NCBI GenBank assembly: GCA_021299635.1
Contig: JAJTFA010000001.1
Location: forward strand, 62,001 to 126,000
Reading direction: 5' to 3'
Origin: Sphingobacteriales bacterium
GTDB lineage: Bacteria > Bacteroidota > Bacteroidia > UKL13-3
DNA length: 64,000 bases
In this document: in pieces, positions 1-8,094 of the stretch
Layout of the letters: every line of letters starts with the position of its first letter
Numbering within the stretch: the stretch's first letter is position 1
The notes under the pieces: generated by a model
The model's input: the letters and a program-made list of their open reading frames with translations, nothing else
The model's database searches: none
What the model was told of the DNA's origin: nothing
Position numbers and translations under genes: made by a program

Positions 1-822
1 GATATTCCCAGATACATATGCAAACACACCCAACGTTACTCCAATAATGGCTGAAGTGCCTGCGGCAAGTCCATCTATCCCGTCCGTAATATTTGCGCCA
101 TTTGAAACAGCAGTAATAATGAAGATTACTACCAGCAGATAAATCCAATAGTTGTAATCTTTATAGTTTTCTCCAATAAATTTTAGAATATCGGCATAAT
201 CAAAATATGTTTTTTTGAAGAAAGGTACTGTAGTAACGGTTGATCTTACATCTTTTGCCAACAAAAATTGGTTATCAATTATGGTGGTCTCCAGTTTGTT
301 TTGTTCAATGAATTCGCTTGTAACTTGATCAGGTTTGTAGAATTCGCGCATCTTCACATTTTCATTATAATACAAAGTGGTGGCTACAATAATTCCCAAT
401 CCAACCTGCCCCATAATTTTAAACCTACCAGCAAGGCCTTCTTTATTTTTCTTAAATACCTTGATATAATCATCAATAAAACCAACCAGACCTAGCCAGA
501 TGGTTGAAATCACAATCAGTATGATATATACATTTTCTAGCCGGGCGAATAAAAGCGTGGGCAATAAAATAGCTCCCAGAATAATCAACCCGCCCATGGT
601 TGGAGTACCTTGTTTTTGTTTTTCACCCTCCAGGCCAAGGTTTCTCACGGTTTCGGCTACTTGCATCCTGCGCAGCATTTCAATAAGTCTTTTACCAAAA
701 ACCATGGATATAGTAAGTGATAAAATAATAGCCAGTGCAGCTCTGGTTGAGATGTATTGAAATGCTCCTGCTCCGGGCATATCAAATTGTTTATCTAAGT
801 AGTTGAATAAATAATATAGCAT
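1..822 (-). CDS. mraY: Phospho-N-acetylmuramoyl-pentapeptide-transferase MraY (3' part missing)
   Basis: MraY transfers phospho-MurNAc-pentapeptide to undecaprenyl phosphate at the inner membrane, making lipid I. Reading leftward from the ATG at 822-820 gives MLYYLFNYLDKQFD, then hydrophobic helices and family motifs: GTPTMGG, the FIDDYIK loop with the metal-binding DD pair, and NITDGIDGLAAG. The gene runs off the left edge after about 274 codons, so roughly the last quarter of a typical 360-410 residue protein is missing. A long insert (about residues 125-190) before the NITDG helix resembles the longer periplasmic loop of Bacteroidota MraY. It sits 9 bp after murE in the dcw cluster. Identification is secure; only the C-terminus is unseen. 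Confidence 0.95.
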   Translation of the reverse strand, partial: MLYYLFNYLDKQFDMPGAGAFQYISTRAALAIILSLTISMVFGKRLIEMLRRMQVAETVRNLGLEGEKQKQGTPTMGGLIILGAILLPTLLFARLENVYIILIVISTIWLGLVGFIDDYIKVFKKNKEGLAGRFKIMGQVGLGIIVATTLYYNENVKMREFYKPDQVTSEFIEQNKLETTIIDNQFLLAKDVRSTVTTVPFFKKTYFDYADILKFIGENYKDYNYWIYLLVVIFIITAVSNGANITDGIDGLAAGTSAIIGVTLGVFAYVSGNI

Positions 823-831
823 AGTTGGATT

Positions 832-2292
832 TTATTTTTCAAACAGATTAAATAGTTCAATAAGGTTTTCTTTATCATCAAAGTGTTGCTTCACTCCTTT
901 GGTTTCTTGGTAATTCTCATGGCCTTTCCCTGCTATCAGAATGATATCTCCTTTTTTTGCTGCTTTTACTGCGGCTTTAATAGCTTCCTTTCTATCGGTG
1001 ATGCGCAATGTTTTTTTAAAGTGTATGGGTTTTACACCTTTTTGCATGTCATCCAGAATCAGTTCGGGGTCTTCGTTTCTTGGGTTATCTGAAGTAAAAA
1101 TTACGCTTGTACTCAGCTCACTTGCTATATCGGCCATTACCGGACGCTTGGCTGCATCTCTGTTGCCACCGCAACCCACCACGGTAATTAGTTGTTCATT
1201 CTTTGTGCGTATTTCATTAATTGTATACAATACATTTTTGAGTGCATCAGGTGTATGGGCATAGTCAATGATTCCAATAATTCCTGTAGCGGAACGCACA
1301 TAGTCAAATCTTCCCTTAACCGCTTCAATGCTACTCAGGTGGGTTATTATTTCTTTTTTATCTTTACCAAGCAAAAACGCTGCCCCATAAGCTGCAAGGA
1401 TATTATACGCATTGAAATTGCCTACCAGTCTAAACCACGCTTCTTCACCATCAATATTCAGCAGCATACCGGTGAAATCGCTTTCAAGAATTTTACATTT
1501 AAAATCACCAATACTATTTAATGCATAAGTGTATCGTGTTGCTTTGGTGTTTTGCAACATCAGCATACCATTCCTGTCATCTTTGTTGGTTAGTGCAAAT
1601 GAATCTTCATTCACTTCATCAAATAATTTCTTTTTGGCTTTGATATAATTATCAAATGTGAGGTGATAATCGAGGTGATCGTGAGTAATATTATTAAAAA
1701 TGGTACCGGCAAAGTGTAGCCCTCTTATTCTATTTTGATCAATAGCGTGAGAACTGGCTTCCATGAAGCAATATTCGCATCCACGCTCAGCCATCAGGTT
1801 CAGTAGTTCATTAATTTTTATAGAATCAGGTGTGGTGTGAGTAGATGGTATTACCTCATCATCAATTTGATTTTGCACTGTTGATAACAAACCCACGTGA
1901 TGGCCAAATGAACGGAACAAGCGGAATAAAAGAGTCGCTACTGTTGTTTTACCATTGGTTCCGGTAATGGCAGTAAGTTTTAATTTTTTTGAAGGATGAT
2001 TATAAAAAGCTGCAGCCATTAAACCCATGGCTTCGCTGCTGTTCTTTACTTTTATATAGCTAACAGCTGTATGCAGCCTTACAGGTAATTGCTCACATAC
2101 AATAGCAGCAGCACCGCTGGAGGCAACCTCATCCATAAATCTGTGTCCATCTGCAGAGCTTCCTTTGATGGCAAAAAATACACATCCGCTTTGCACTTTT
2201 CTGGAGTCGTAGGTTAGCATGGTGATATTTTTATCCGTACCTCCGATTATTTCTGCATTCAGTTTTGATATGATTTCAGCTAGCGGTTTCAC
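832..2292 (-). CDS. murE: UDP-MurNAc-tripeptide synthetase MurE (meso-diaminopimelate type)
   Basis: Cytoplasmic ATP-dependent Mur ligase adding the third stem-peptide residue in peptidoglycan synthesis. At 486 residues it has normal family length. The ATP-binding P-loop TGTNGKTT is near residue 111, the central-domain motif EASSHAI follows, and the C-terminal domain holds DNPRNEDP. In known MurE enzymes DNPR is the signature for meso-diaminopimelate rather than lysine, so the wall is inferred to be DAP-type. Only 2 bp separate it from upstream ftsI, and mraY follows by 9 bp, so it is cotranscribed in the dcw operon. Confidence 0.96.
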   Translation of the reverse strand: MKPLAEIISKLNAEIIGGTDKNITMLTYDSRKVQSGCVFFAIKGSSADGHRFMDEVASSGAAAIVCEQLPVRLHTAVSYIKVKNSSEAMGLMAAAFYNHPSKKLKLTAITGTNGKTTVATLLFRLFRSFGHHVGLLSTVQNQIDDEVIPSTHTTPDSIKINELLNLMAERGCEYCFMEASSHAIDQNRIRGLHFAGTIFNNITHDHLDYHLTFDNYIKAKKKLFDEVNEDSFALTNKDDRNGMLMLQNTKATRYTYALNSIGDFKCKILESDFTGMLLNIDGEEAWFRLVGNFNAYNILAAYGAAFLLGKDKKEIITHLSSIEAVKGRFDYVRSATGIIGIIDYAHTPDALKNVLYTINEIRTKNEQLITVVGCGGNRDAAKRPVMADIASELSTSVIFTSDNPRNEDPELILDDMQKGVKPIHFKKTLRITDRKEAIKAAVKAAKKGDIILIAGKGHENYQETKGVKQHFDDKENLIELFNLFEK

Positions 2293-2294
2293 TT

Positions 2295-4427
2295 TTATCC
2301 AAGTCTGAGATTTATGGTAGCACCTTTGGTTGCTGGAACTCCAGGGTTAATGGATTGAAATTTTACTTTACCATATCCTTCGGTTTGAACTCGGAGTCCG
2401 GCATTTTCAAGCAGGTAAATGGCATCTTTAAGCCCCATACCTTTAACATCAGGAATAACATTTTTCTGCGACTTAATCACATGCAGTTTTACGAACTGCT
2501 GCTGCACTTCAGTTGCTGCCCATTCGCTTCCGCTTTCTTCTTCGGAATCTGATTTTAATTGTGATGATATACTCAGTTTATCGAGTATGGCTTTTAGATC
2601 TGCTGCATAACCATTTCCGGCAGGAGGCAACTGCATGGCAGATGTGGTTACAACATATTTTAATTCCTTATGCAGGTTGGTGCTGGTTGCATACACTTTA
2701 TCGGCAAGTTCTTTAAATACCGGACCTGCAACAAGCGAACCGTAATAAATGCCATTTGATGGTGCGTTTACCATAACCATGCAGGTATACTTGGGCTGAT
2801 CAGCAGGAAAAAATCCAACAAATGATGAGCGGTAAATTTGTTTTGCATAGCCTAGTCGGCCATCTGCAACTAACGCTGTTCCTGTTTTTCCTGCAACGGT
2901 GTAATTGGGATTTTTTAAATTGGTTGCAGTGCCATGTTCTACGACACCCTTCATCATGGCATATAAATTTTTAAGCGTAGAAGGTTTGCATACCTGCTCT
3001 ACCATCACACTTGTTTTAAATTCCTTCACCGGCTTACCTGTTTTTAGAATCTGTTTTACAAAAACCGGTTTAACCATTCTACCATTATTGGCAAGCGCAT
3101 TGTAAAGTGTAACCATTTGCAGAGGTGTAACTTTAACCTCATAGCCTATAGACGACCATGGCAGGGTGGTACCATACCAATCTTTGTCTCTTGGATGCTT
3201 GATGCGGGGTTTACCTTCTCCACTCAGCTGAATGCCAATTGGGTCGGTTAGTTTAAGACGCTTGAGGTGGTTATAAAATTTTTCCGGATTGTTTTTATAA
3301 GCAGCAAATACCGCTTTTGAGATGGCGACATTTGATGAAATCTCAAATGCCTGCTGAAAATTTACCAAGCCATGGCCACCTTCTTCTGCATCATACATAG
3401 TGGCATTGGCAAAATACTTTTTCTTGCCACCTTCGGTATCATACATATCTGTCATCTGTGCTTTGTCATCTTCAAGCAAAGCCATCATGGAAGTAATTTT
3501 AAAAGTAGAGCCGGGTTCTAAGCTTTCGCCAACTGCATAATTGTACTTTTCGGTATACTGCCCTTCGGTAACGCGTGTGAGATTGGCTATCGCTTTTATC
3601 TCACCTGTTTTTACTTCCATTAAAATTGCTGTGCCCCATTCTGCATTGTTTTTCATTAGGGTATTAAGCAATGCCTGCTCTGCCACATCCTGAAGGTTTA
3701 CATCAATAGTGCTTACCACATCAAGACCATTTCTTGCCTCTATTTGTTGTTCTTCATCATTTACCGGAATCCATGTGCCGCCTGCAATTCTTTGCATTAC
3801 ACGCTTACCCGGTTTGCCGGCAAGTTCTTTATCAAACGCACCTTCAATACCAACCGGTGCAATTCCTTTTACGCTATAACCAATGGTTCGTTCAGCCAGA
3901 TAGTCAAAAGGTTTCTCACGTCTGTTTTTTTCTTCAATGGTCAATCCTCCTTTGTACTTTCCTTCTCTAAAAATGGGAAATTGCTTTACGCGTTTCATCT
4001 GGGTATAACTAACCTTACGTTTGAGCAGATAATAACGATCACCACGATTTTTAACTCCGCTTAAAATGCGTTTGTATTCCGCTTTGCTACGGTCTTCAAA
4101 CTCGGTAGCTAGGCAGTATGCAAGCGAGTCGAGTTGGTTGGTGAAAATTTCCTCATCCGCAAACGCAGGGGCTTTGCCATCTAATCTTAAATCATAAATA
4201 GGTAAAGATGTTGCCAGTAAGCTGCCATCAGCTGCAAAGATATTTCCGCGCGAAGGCTCAACTGTTTGTATGCTTGTACTCAGATGATCGGCAAGAGTAA
4301 GCCAGTGCTTTTTTTCCAGGTATTGTATCTTAAACAGATAGGCTACAATAACCATAGCAAATACCGCCACAAATGCAAATGCGGTATAGGTTCTGATTAA
4401 TATGACTTTTCTGATATTAGTTGCCAC
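2295..4427 (-). CDS. ftsI: Division transpeptidase FtsI/PBP3 with PASTA domain
   Basis: Class B penicillin-binding protein that crosslinks septal peptidoglycan. The 710 residues contain one N-terminal membrane helix (about 10-32), a dimerisation region with RGNIFAADG near 60-68, and a transpeptidase domain. Catalytic motifs are all present: S307-T-F-K (SxxK), S364-S-N (SxN) and K514-T-G. A single C-terminal PASTA domain (about 652-710, starting VIPDVKGM) is usual for Bacteroidota FtsI but absent from the E. coli protein. The start overlaps the end of the ftsL-like gene by 11 bp, suggesting translational coupling. An SpoVD-type name is possible, but the dcw position supports FtsI. Confidence 0.96.
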   Translation of the reverse strand: MATNIRKVILIRTYTAFAFVAVFAMVIVAYLFKIQYLEKKHWLTLADHLSTSIQTVEPSRGNIFAADGSLLATSLPIYDLRLDGKAPAFADEEIFTNQLDSLAYCLATEFEDRSKAEYKRILSGVKNRGDRYYLLKRKVSYTQMKRVKQFPIFREGKYKGGLTIEEKNRREKPFDYLAERTIGYSVKGIAPVGIEGAFDKELAGKPGKRVMQRIAGGTWIPVNDEEQQIEARNGLDVVSTIDVNLQDVAEQALLNTLMKNNAEWGTAILMEVKTGEIKAIANLTRVTEGQYTEKYNYAVGESLEPGSTFKITSMMALLEDDKAQMTDMYDTEGGKKKYFANATMYDAEEGGHGLVNFQQAFEISSNVAISKAVFAAYKNNPEKFYNHLKRLKLTDPIGIQLSGEGKPRIKHPRDKDWYGTTLPWSSIGYEVKVTPLQMVTLYNALANNGRMVKPVFVKQILKTGKPVKEFKTSVMVEQVCKPSTLKNLYAMMKGVVEHGTATNLKNPNYTVAGKTGTALVADGRLGYAKQIYRSSFVGFFPADQPKYTCMVMVNAPSNGIYYGSLVAGPVFKELADKVYATSTNLHKELKYVVTTSAMQLPPAGNGYAADLKAILDKLSISSQLKSDSEEESGSEWAATEVQQQFVKLHVIKSQKNVIPDVKGMGLKDAIYLLENAGLRVQTEGYGKVKFQSINPGVPATKGATINLRLG

Positions 4428-4812
4428 CAGTGGTTATTTTTATTGGAGGAGTTACTAGTTCTTTAATGCCAAGCGTATCGAGCTTTTTTGCAACTGCAGA
4501 CTGTTTGCTTTCACTCATTAGTTCGCTCAAAATACTGATGTACTCTGAGCGTAACTCTTTTATTTCCTTGTTGAGTTTATCTGTTTTTCTGATTACCCTT
4601 TCTGTGTTGTGACCATTCCATATATGCAACAGAAGCAATGCCACAACAAAAACTCCGAATGGAATTTGTTGTAGCAACCAGGTGTTGGAAATGTTAAAGT
4701 CAAAATCGGCCACCTTTTGCATGGTGCTGCTCAGCCTCGATTTCTCTCTTGGTTTTTCCTCAACCAATGGTTCTTCTGATTTTTCTTTCTCTATGATTAT
4801 TTTGTTGGTCAA
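4417..4812 (-). CDS. FtsL-like cell-division protein
   Basis: Small bitopic protein of 131 residues between rsmH and ftsI, where ftsL normally lies. It has a charged N-terminal cytoplasmic tail, one membrane helix at about residues 51-65 (PFGVFVVALLLLHIW), then a periplasmic coiled coil rich in K/E/L (about 75-115). FtsL proteins link FtsB/FtsQ to FtsW/FtsI in the divisome and are poorly conserved, so the call rests on topology and position rather than on sequence motifs. Its 3' end overlaps ftsI by 11 bp. Confidence 0.8.
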   Translation of the reverse strand: MTNKIIIEKEKSEEPLVEEKPREKSRLSSTMQKVADFDFNISNTWLLQQIPFGVFVVALLLLHIWNGHNTERVIRKTDKLNKEIKELRSEYISILSELMSESKQSAVAKKLDTLGIKELVTPPIKITTGGN

Positions 4813-4833
4813 CTTGTGTATGTATGCTGAGTG

Positions 4834-5739
4834 TTAAACTTTTTCTGCTATTCTTAATTTCGCACTTCTTGCGCGTGAATTGGATTCCAATTCTGATTCT
4901 CCTGCCGTAATCGCTTTTTTGTCTACCGGATGAAAGGGCCTGATGATTTGACCATAAAAATCTTTCTCCATCTCGCCATCAAAATTTCCACTATTCATAA
5001 AGTTTTTTACCAATCTATCTTCCAGCGAATGGTAACTTATCACCACCAAACGGCCTTTACTTTTTAATACATCTTTTGATTGTTCCAAAAACTGTTTTAG
5101 TACCTCCAGCTCCTGATTTACTTCAATGCGCAGTGATTGAAATACCTGTGCCCAGAATTTGTAGTCTTTAAATTTGGGAGTAAACGGCTGCAGGCATGTT
5201 TTTAAATCGGCAATGCTTTCAAAGGGTTTACTTTTTCTTCTTTCGCCAATGGCTTTGGCCAGTTTACGGCTATTCTTAAGCTCACCATACTGATAGAAAA
5301 CAGAAGCCAGTTGTTCTTCTGTGTATGTATTTAATATATATGCAGCACTGCGTTTATTTTCTTTGCTCATGCGCATATCCAGCAACGCATCTTCAAATCG
5401 AAATGAAAATCCGCGCTCATCGGTATCAAATTGATGAGAGGAAACCCCCAAATCAGCAAGAATGCCATCAACGGGAATGAGTTCCTGATAACGAAGGTGA
5501 TTTTTAAGGAAAGCAAAATTTTGATCTATAAAAACGAGACGTGCATCATCAGGTAAATTTTTTCGTGCATCTTCATCTTGGTCAAAGGCAACCAGTTTGC
5601 CTTTACTGCTAAGCTTATTTAATATAGCACGTGAGTGTCCTCCTCCGCCAAAAGTTACATCGACATAAATTCCGTTAGGGTTGATATGGAGGCCTTCTAT
5701 ACATTCATTCAGCATTACAGGAACGTGATACTCAGTCAT
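4834..5739 (-). CDS. rsmH: 16S rRNA (cytosine-1402-N4)-methyltransferase RsmH (MraW)
   Basis: SAM-dependent methyltransferase modifying C1402 in the decoding centre of 16S rRNA. It starts MTEYHVPVMLNECIE, the standard RsmH opening, and has the SAM loop VDVTFGGGGHS (about 27-37), DLGVSSHQFD, ERGFSFR and the C-terminal signature VISYHSLEDRLVK. At 301 residues it has normal length. It overlaps the mraZ stop by 8 bp, the conserved mraZ-rsmH arrangement at the head of dcw clusters. Confidence 0.97.
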   Translation of the reverse strand: MTEYHVPVMLNECIEGLHINPNGIYVDVTFGGGGHSRAILNKLSSKGKLVAFDQDEDARKNLPDDARLVFIDQNFAFLKNHLRYQELIPVDGILADLGVSSHQFDTDERGFSFRFEDALLDMRMSKENKRSAAYILNTYTEEQLASVFYQYGELKNSRKLAKAIGERRKSKPFESIADLKTCLQPFTPKFKDYKFWAQVFQSLRIEVNQELEVLKQFLEQSKDVLKSKGRLVVISYHSLEDRLVKNFMNSGNFDGEMEKDFYGQIIRPFHPVDKKAITAGESELESNSRARSAKLRIAEKV

Positions 5740-6196
5740 CGTTCCTCCTTTCTTTCTTGCTCATTACCTCTTCTGCCAGGGCAGAAAAATCCGCAGGCTC
5801 CTCACTTAGCATTTTATCGTAATTGGCCTTACTCCATAATTCTATTTTGTTGCCATAGGCCAGTAAAACCAGATCGGTTTTAAGTGCTGCATATTCCTGC
5901 AGGGGTTTAGGAATAAGTACCCGCGAGGCACTATCCATTTCGAGTTGGCTGGCACCACGCAGAAAGTAACGCTTAAACTCACGCTCCTTCTTTATATAAT
6001 CACTCAGCTTATTGATCTCTGTGGCAATTTGCTCCCACTCATTGCTTGGGTAAAGCACACAACATTTCTCAAAACCTCTATTAATGAAAAAGGTCTCCTT
6101 GGCGGCTTTGGGCAGCTGCTTTTTGAGCGCTGCAGGTATAATTAACCTGCCTTTCGCATCCAGCTTACATTCATATTCTCCGTGTAGTTGAGCCAT
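5732..6196 (-). CDS. mraZ: Transcriptional regulator MraZ
   Basis: AbrB-fold DNA-binding protein that represses its own dcw operon in studied bacteria. Two SpoVT/AbrB-like repeats are visible: GEYECKLDAKGRL with RLIIPA near residues 6-21, and LEMDSASRVLIP in the second half. I use the ATG at 6196 (MAQLHGEYE, 154 residues). An upstream in-frame start at 6250 would add 18 residues (MVKSGFLFLVC...) unlike the family and would place the putative operator inside the gene. The next gene, rsmH, overlaps by 8 bp. Confidence 0.93.
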   Translation of the reverse strand: MAQLHGEYECKLDAKGRLIIPAALKKQLPKAAKETFFINRGFEKCCVLYPSNEWEQIATEINKLSDYIKKEREFKRYFLRGASQLEMDSASRVLIPKPLQEYAALKTDLVLLAYGNKIELWSKANYDKMLSEEPADFSALAEEVMSKKERRNDD

Positions 6197-6236
6197 TTTT
6201 TTGGGTTCGATTCGCCTGCAAACTAAAAATAAAAAA

Positions 6237-6260
6237 CCACTTTTCACCACTTTCCCCCAC
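6237..6260 (-). promoter_or_regulatory. Candidate MraZ operator: three GTGG(G/T) boxes at 10-bp spacing
   Basis: On the minus strand, 41-64 bp upstream of the chosen mraZ ATG, the units aaagtggggg, aaagtggtga and aaagtggttt follow one another with an exact 10-bp period (CCAC on the plus strand at 6237, 6247 and 6257). MraZ from E. coli and Mycoplasma binds repeated TGGGN/GTGGG-type boxes with 10-bp periodicity in front of its own operon, so position and spacing fit autoregulation. A TTAGTTTG sequence between the boxes and the ATG is a 7/8 match to the Bacteroidota -7 element TAnnTTTG. Binding has not been shown. Confidence 0.6.
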
Positions 6261-6447
6261 TTTGTGGAAAAAATGTGGTTTTATTCCCGGCCATCATGCA
6301 TTGCAAAACAGCTCAATTGTTTGTTTTACTAGGGTTTATGAAGAGTGGGGGGCTGTGGCGCATTTTTTATGCATGCAGCCTAAAGCATTGCCTTTATGTA
6401 AACCTGCTTTGTCAACCTTTTTCATACTTTTGCTGACCATAAACTAT

Positions 6448-7353
6448 ATGTCGATACAGGTAGAGCAGTTAACCAAGGTTTACGGGGTGCAGAAAGCACT
6501 CGATTCCATTTCTTTCTCAGTAAAGCCGGGTGAGATTCTTGGATTCCTTGGGCCCAATGGTGCAGGTAAATCAACCACCATGAAGATTCTAACAGGCTAT
6601 ATTCCGCAAAGCAGCGGAAAGGCCTCAGTTTGCGGTTTTGATGTAGCTGAACAGTCTATTGATGTTAGAAGGCATATTGGATATCTGCCCGAGTTAAATC
6701 CACTGTATACCGATATGTATATAAAGGAGTATTTATTATTTGCTGCCGAAGTACAAGGCGTTAAATCTCATGCACAGAAAAAAGTTGATGAAATGATAGA
6801 GCGTGTTGGCTTGTTACCGGAGCGCAGCAAGAAAATTGGGCAGCTTTCTAAGGGATTTAAGCAACGCGTTGGCCTGGCTCAGGCCATGATTCACAACCCG
6901 CAGGTTTTAATTTTGGATGAACCGACCACCGGTTTAGATCCTAACCAAGTGGTAGAGATTAGAGCATTAATAAAAGAGATAGGTAAAGATAAAACGGTAA
7001 TTCTTTCTACGCATATCATGCAAGAAGTAGAGAGTATGTGCAACCGTGTGGTGATTATTAATAAAGGTAGAATTGTTGCTGATGATGTGATAGGTAAGCT
7101 GAAACAAGGCTTAAGTGGCGATATGCAAATTACCATTGAGTTAAAGCAGCAGATATCTGTAGATTTCTTAAAAATGATTCAGGGCGTGAAAGAAGTAAAG
7201 CAACATGGTAAGAAATATGTATTGCGCTGTGAGGGCGATTTGCGTGAACAGATATCGGTAGCTGCTGCAAGCAATGGATGGATATTGCTCTCCATGAGTG
7301 CAGAGGGCGAATCATTGGAAAAAGTATTTCAAAATTTAACTAGGCGGGCATAA
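6448..7353 (+). CDS. gldA: GldA-type ABC transporter ATP-binding protein
   Basis: ATPase subunit of the GldA-GldF-GldG ABC transporter, required for gliding in Flavobacterium johnsoniae and widespread in Bacteroidota without proven gliding. The translation has Walker A GPNGAGKST, signature LSKGFKQRVGL, Walker B VLILDEPTTGLDP and H-loop STHIMQE. I start at the ATG at 6448 (MSIQVEQLTKVYG, 301 residues). The frame stays open upstream to 6262, but that 62-residue extension is unrelated to ABC proteins. The stop overlaps the gldF ATG by one base. It is divergent from mraZ. Confidence 0.9.
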   Translation: MSIQVEQLTKVYGVQKALDSISFSVKPGEILGFLGPNGAGKSTTMKILTGYIPQSSGKASVCGFDVAEQSIDVRRHIGYLPELNPLYTDMYIKEYLLFAAEVQGVKSHAQKKVDEMIERVGLLPERSKKIGQLSKGFKQRVGLAQAMIHNPQVLILDEPTTGLDPNQVVEIRALIKEIGKDKTVILSTHIMQEVESMCNRVVIINKGRIVADDVIGKLKQGLSGDMQITIELKQQISVDFLKMIQGVKEVKQHGKKYVLRCEGDLREQISVAAASNGWILLSMSAEGESLEKVFQNLTRRA

Positions 7354-8081
7354 TGTTTATTATACTTAAAAAAGAAATTCGTGCATTCCTTAGTTCACTT
7401 ATTGCCTACGTGGTAATGATTGTATTCTTGGTAGCCACCGGATTATTTATGTGGATATTGCCCGATTATAATGTGTTTGATATGGGCTATGCCAATATGG
7501 ATACATTATTTAGCATGGCTCCTTGGCTCTTTATTTTTCTGATATCTTCCATTACCATGCGCTCATTCAGTGAAGAAAAAAGAGCTGGCACCATAGAAAT
7601 TTTAACAACCAAGCCTTTAACCGATTTACAAATTATTTTAGGTAAATATTTTGCCGGAGTGGCATTGGTTCTGTTCTCTATTTTACCAACGCTTATCTAT
7701 TTCTATACTGTTTATCAGCTGGGAGCCACCAAAGGCAATATGGATATTGGTGCCACCTGGGGCTCTTATCTAGGTTTGTTTTTTCTGGCCAGTTGTTTTG
7801 TTGCAATCGGAATTTTCTCCTCCAGCATCAGCGATAATCAAATTGTCTCTTTTATCATCTCTATGTTTTTGTGCTACGGATTTTATTCTTTGTTCGATCT
7901 GTTTGCTGATTTTAAACTTTTGGGATCTCTCGATGCGGTTATTGCATCGCTTGGTATCAGCGCGCATTATCAATCCATCAGCAGAGGAGTGATAGATTCA
8001 AGAGATGTTTTATATTTCTTATCCATTATAGTGGCTTTTATCTGGGCAACTAAAACAGTTTTTGGTTCACGCAAATGGTAA
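7353..8081 (+). CDS. gldF: GldF-type ABC transporter permease
   Basis: Membrane subunit partnering GldA and GldG. The 242 residues contain about six hydrophobic helices (first at about 10-32, last near the C-terminus) and the ABC-2 permease motif MRSFSEEKRAGTIEILTTKPL around residues 71-91, typical of gliding-type/NosY-like permeases. It starts at the base where gldA ends and stops just before the gldG ribosome-binding site, so the three genes form one operon. Confidence 0.9.
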   Translation: MFIILKKEIRAFLSSLIAYVVMIVFLVATGLFMWILPDYNVFDMGYANMDTLFSMAPWLFIFLISSITMRSFSEEKRAGTIEILTTKPLTDLQIILGKYFAGVALVLFSILPTLIYFYTVYQLGATKGNMDIGATWGSYLGLFFLASCFVAIGIFSSSISDNQIVSFIISMFLCYGFYSLFDLFADFKLLGSLDAVIASLGISAHYQSISRGVIDSRDVLYFLSIIVAFIWATKTVFGSRKW

Positions 8082-8086
8082 AGGAG
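8081..8086 (+). promoter_or_regulatory. Shine-Dalgarno that fixes the gldG start
   Basis: The sequence AAGGAG sits 8 nt before the ATG at 8095 and overlaps the last base of the gldF stop codon. Most genes in this window lack such a site. It argues for the 8095 start of gldG rather than the open frame beginning at 8062 inside gldF. Confidence 0.6.
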
Positions 8087-8094
8087 AGAAGGAT

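Noticed and set aside
883-1264. Plus-strand reading frames opposite murE
   Set aside because: They lie wholly inside murE on the other strand and translate to Phe/Ser/Cys-rich strings without motifs.
6262-6447. Upstream extension of gldA
   Set aside because: It is an open frame without ABC-family similarity and it overlaps the mraZ control region.
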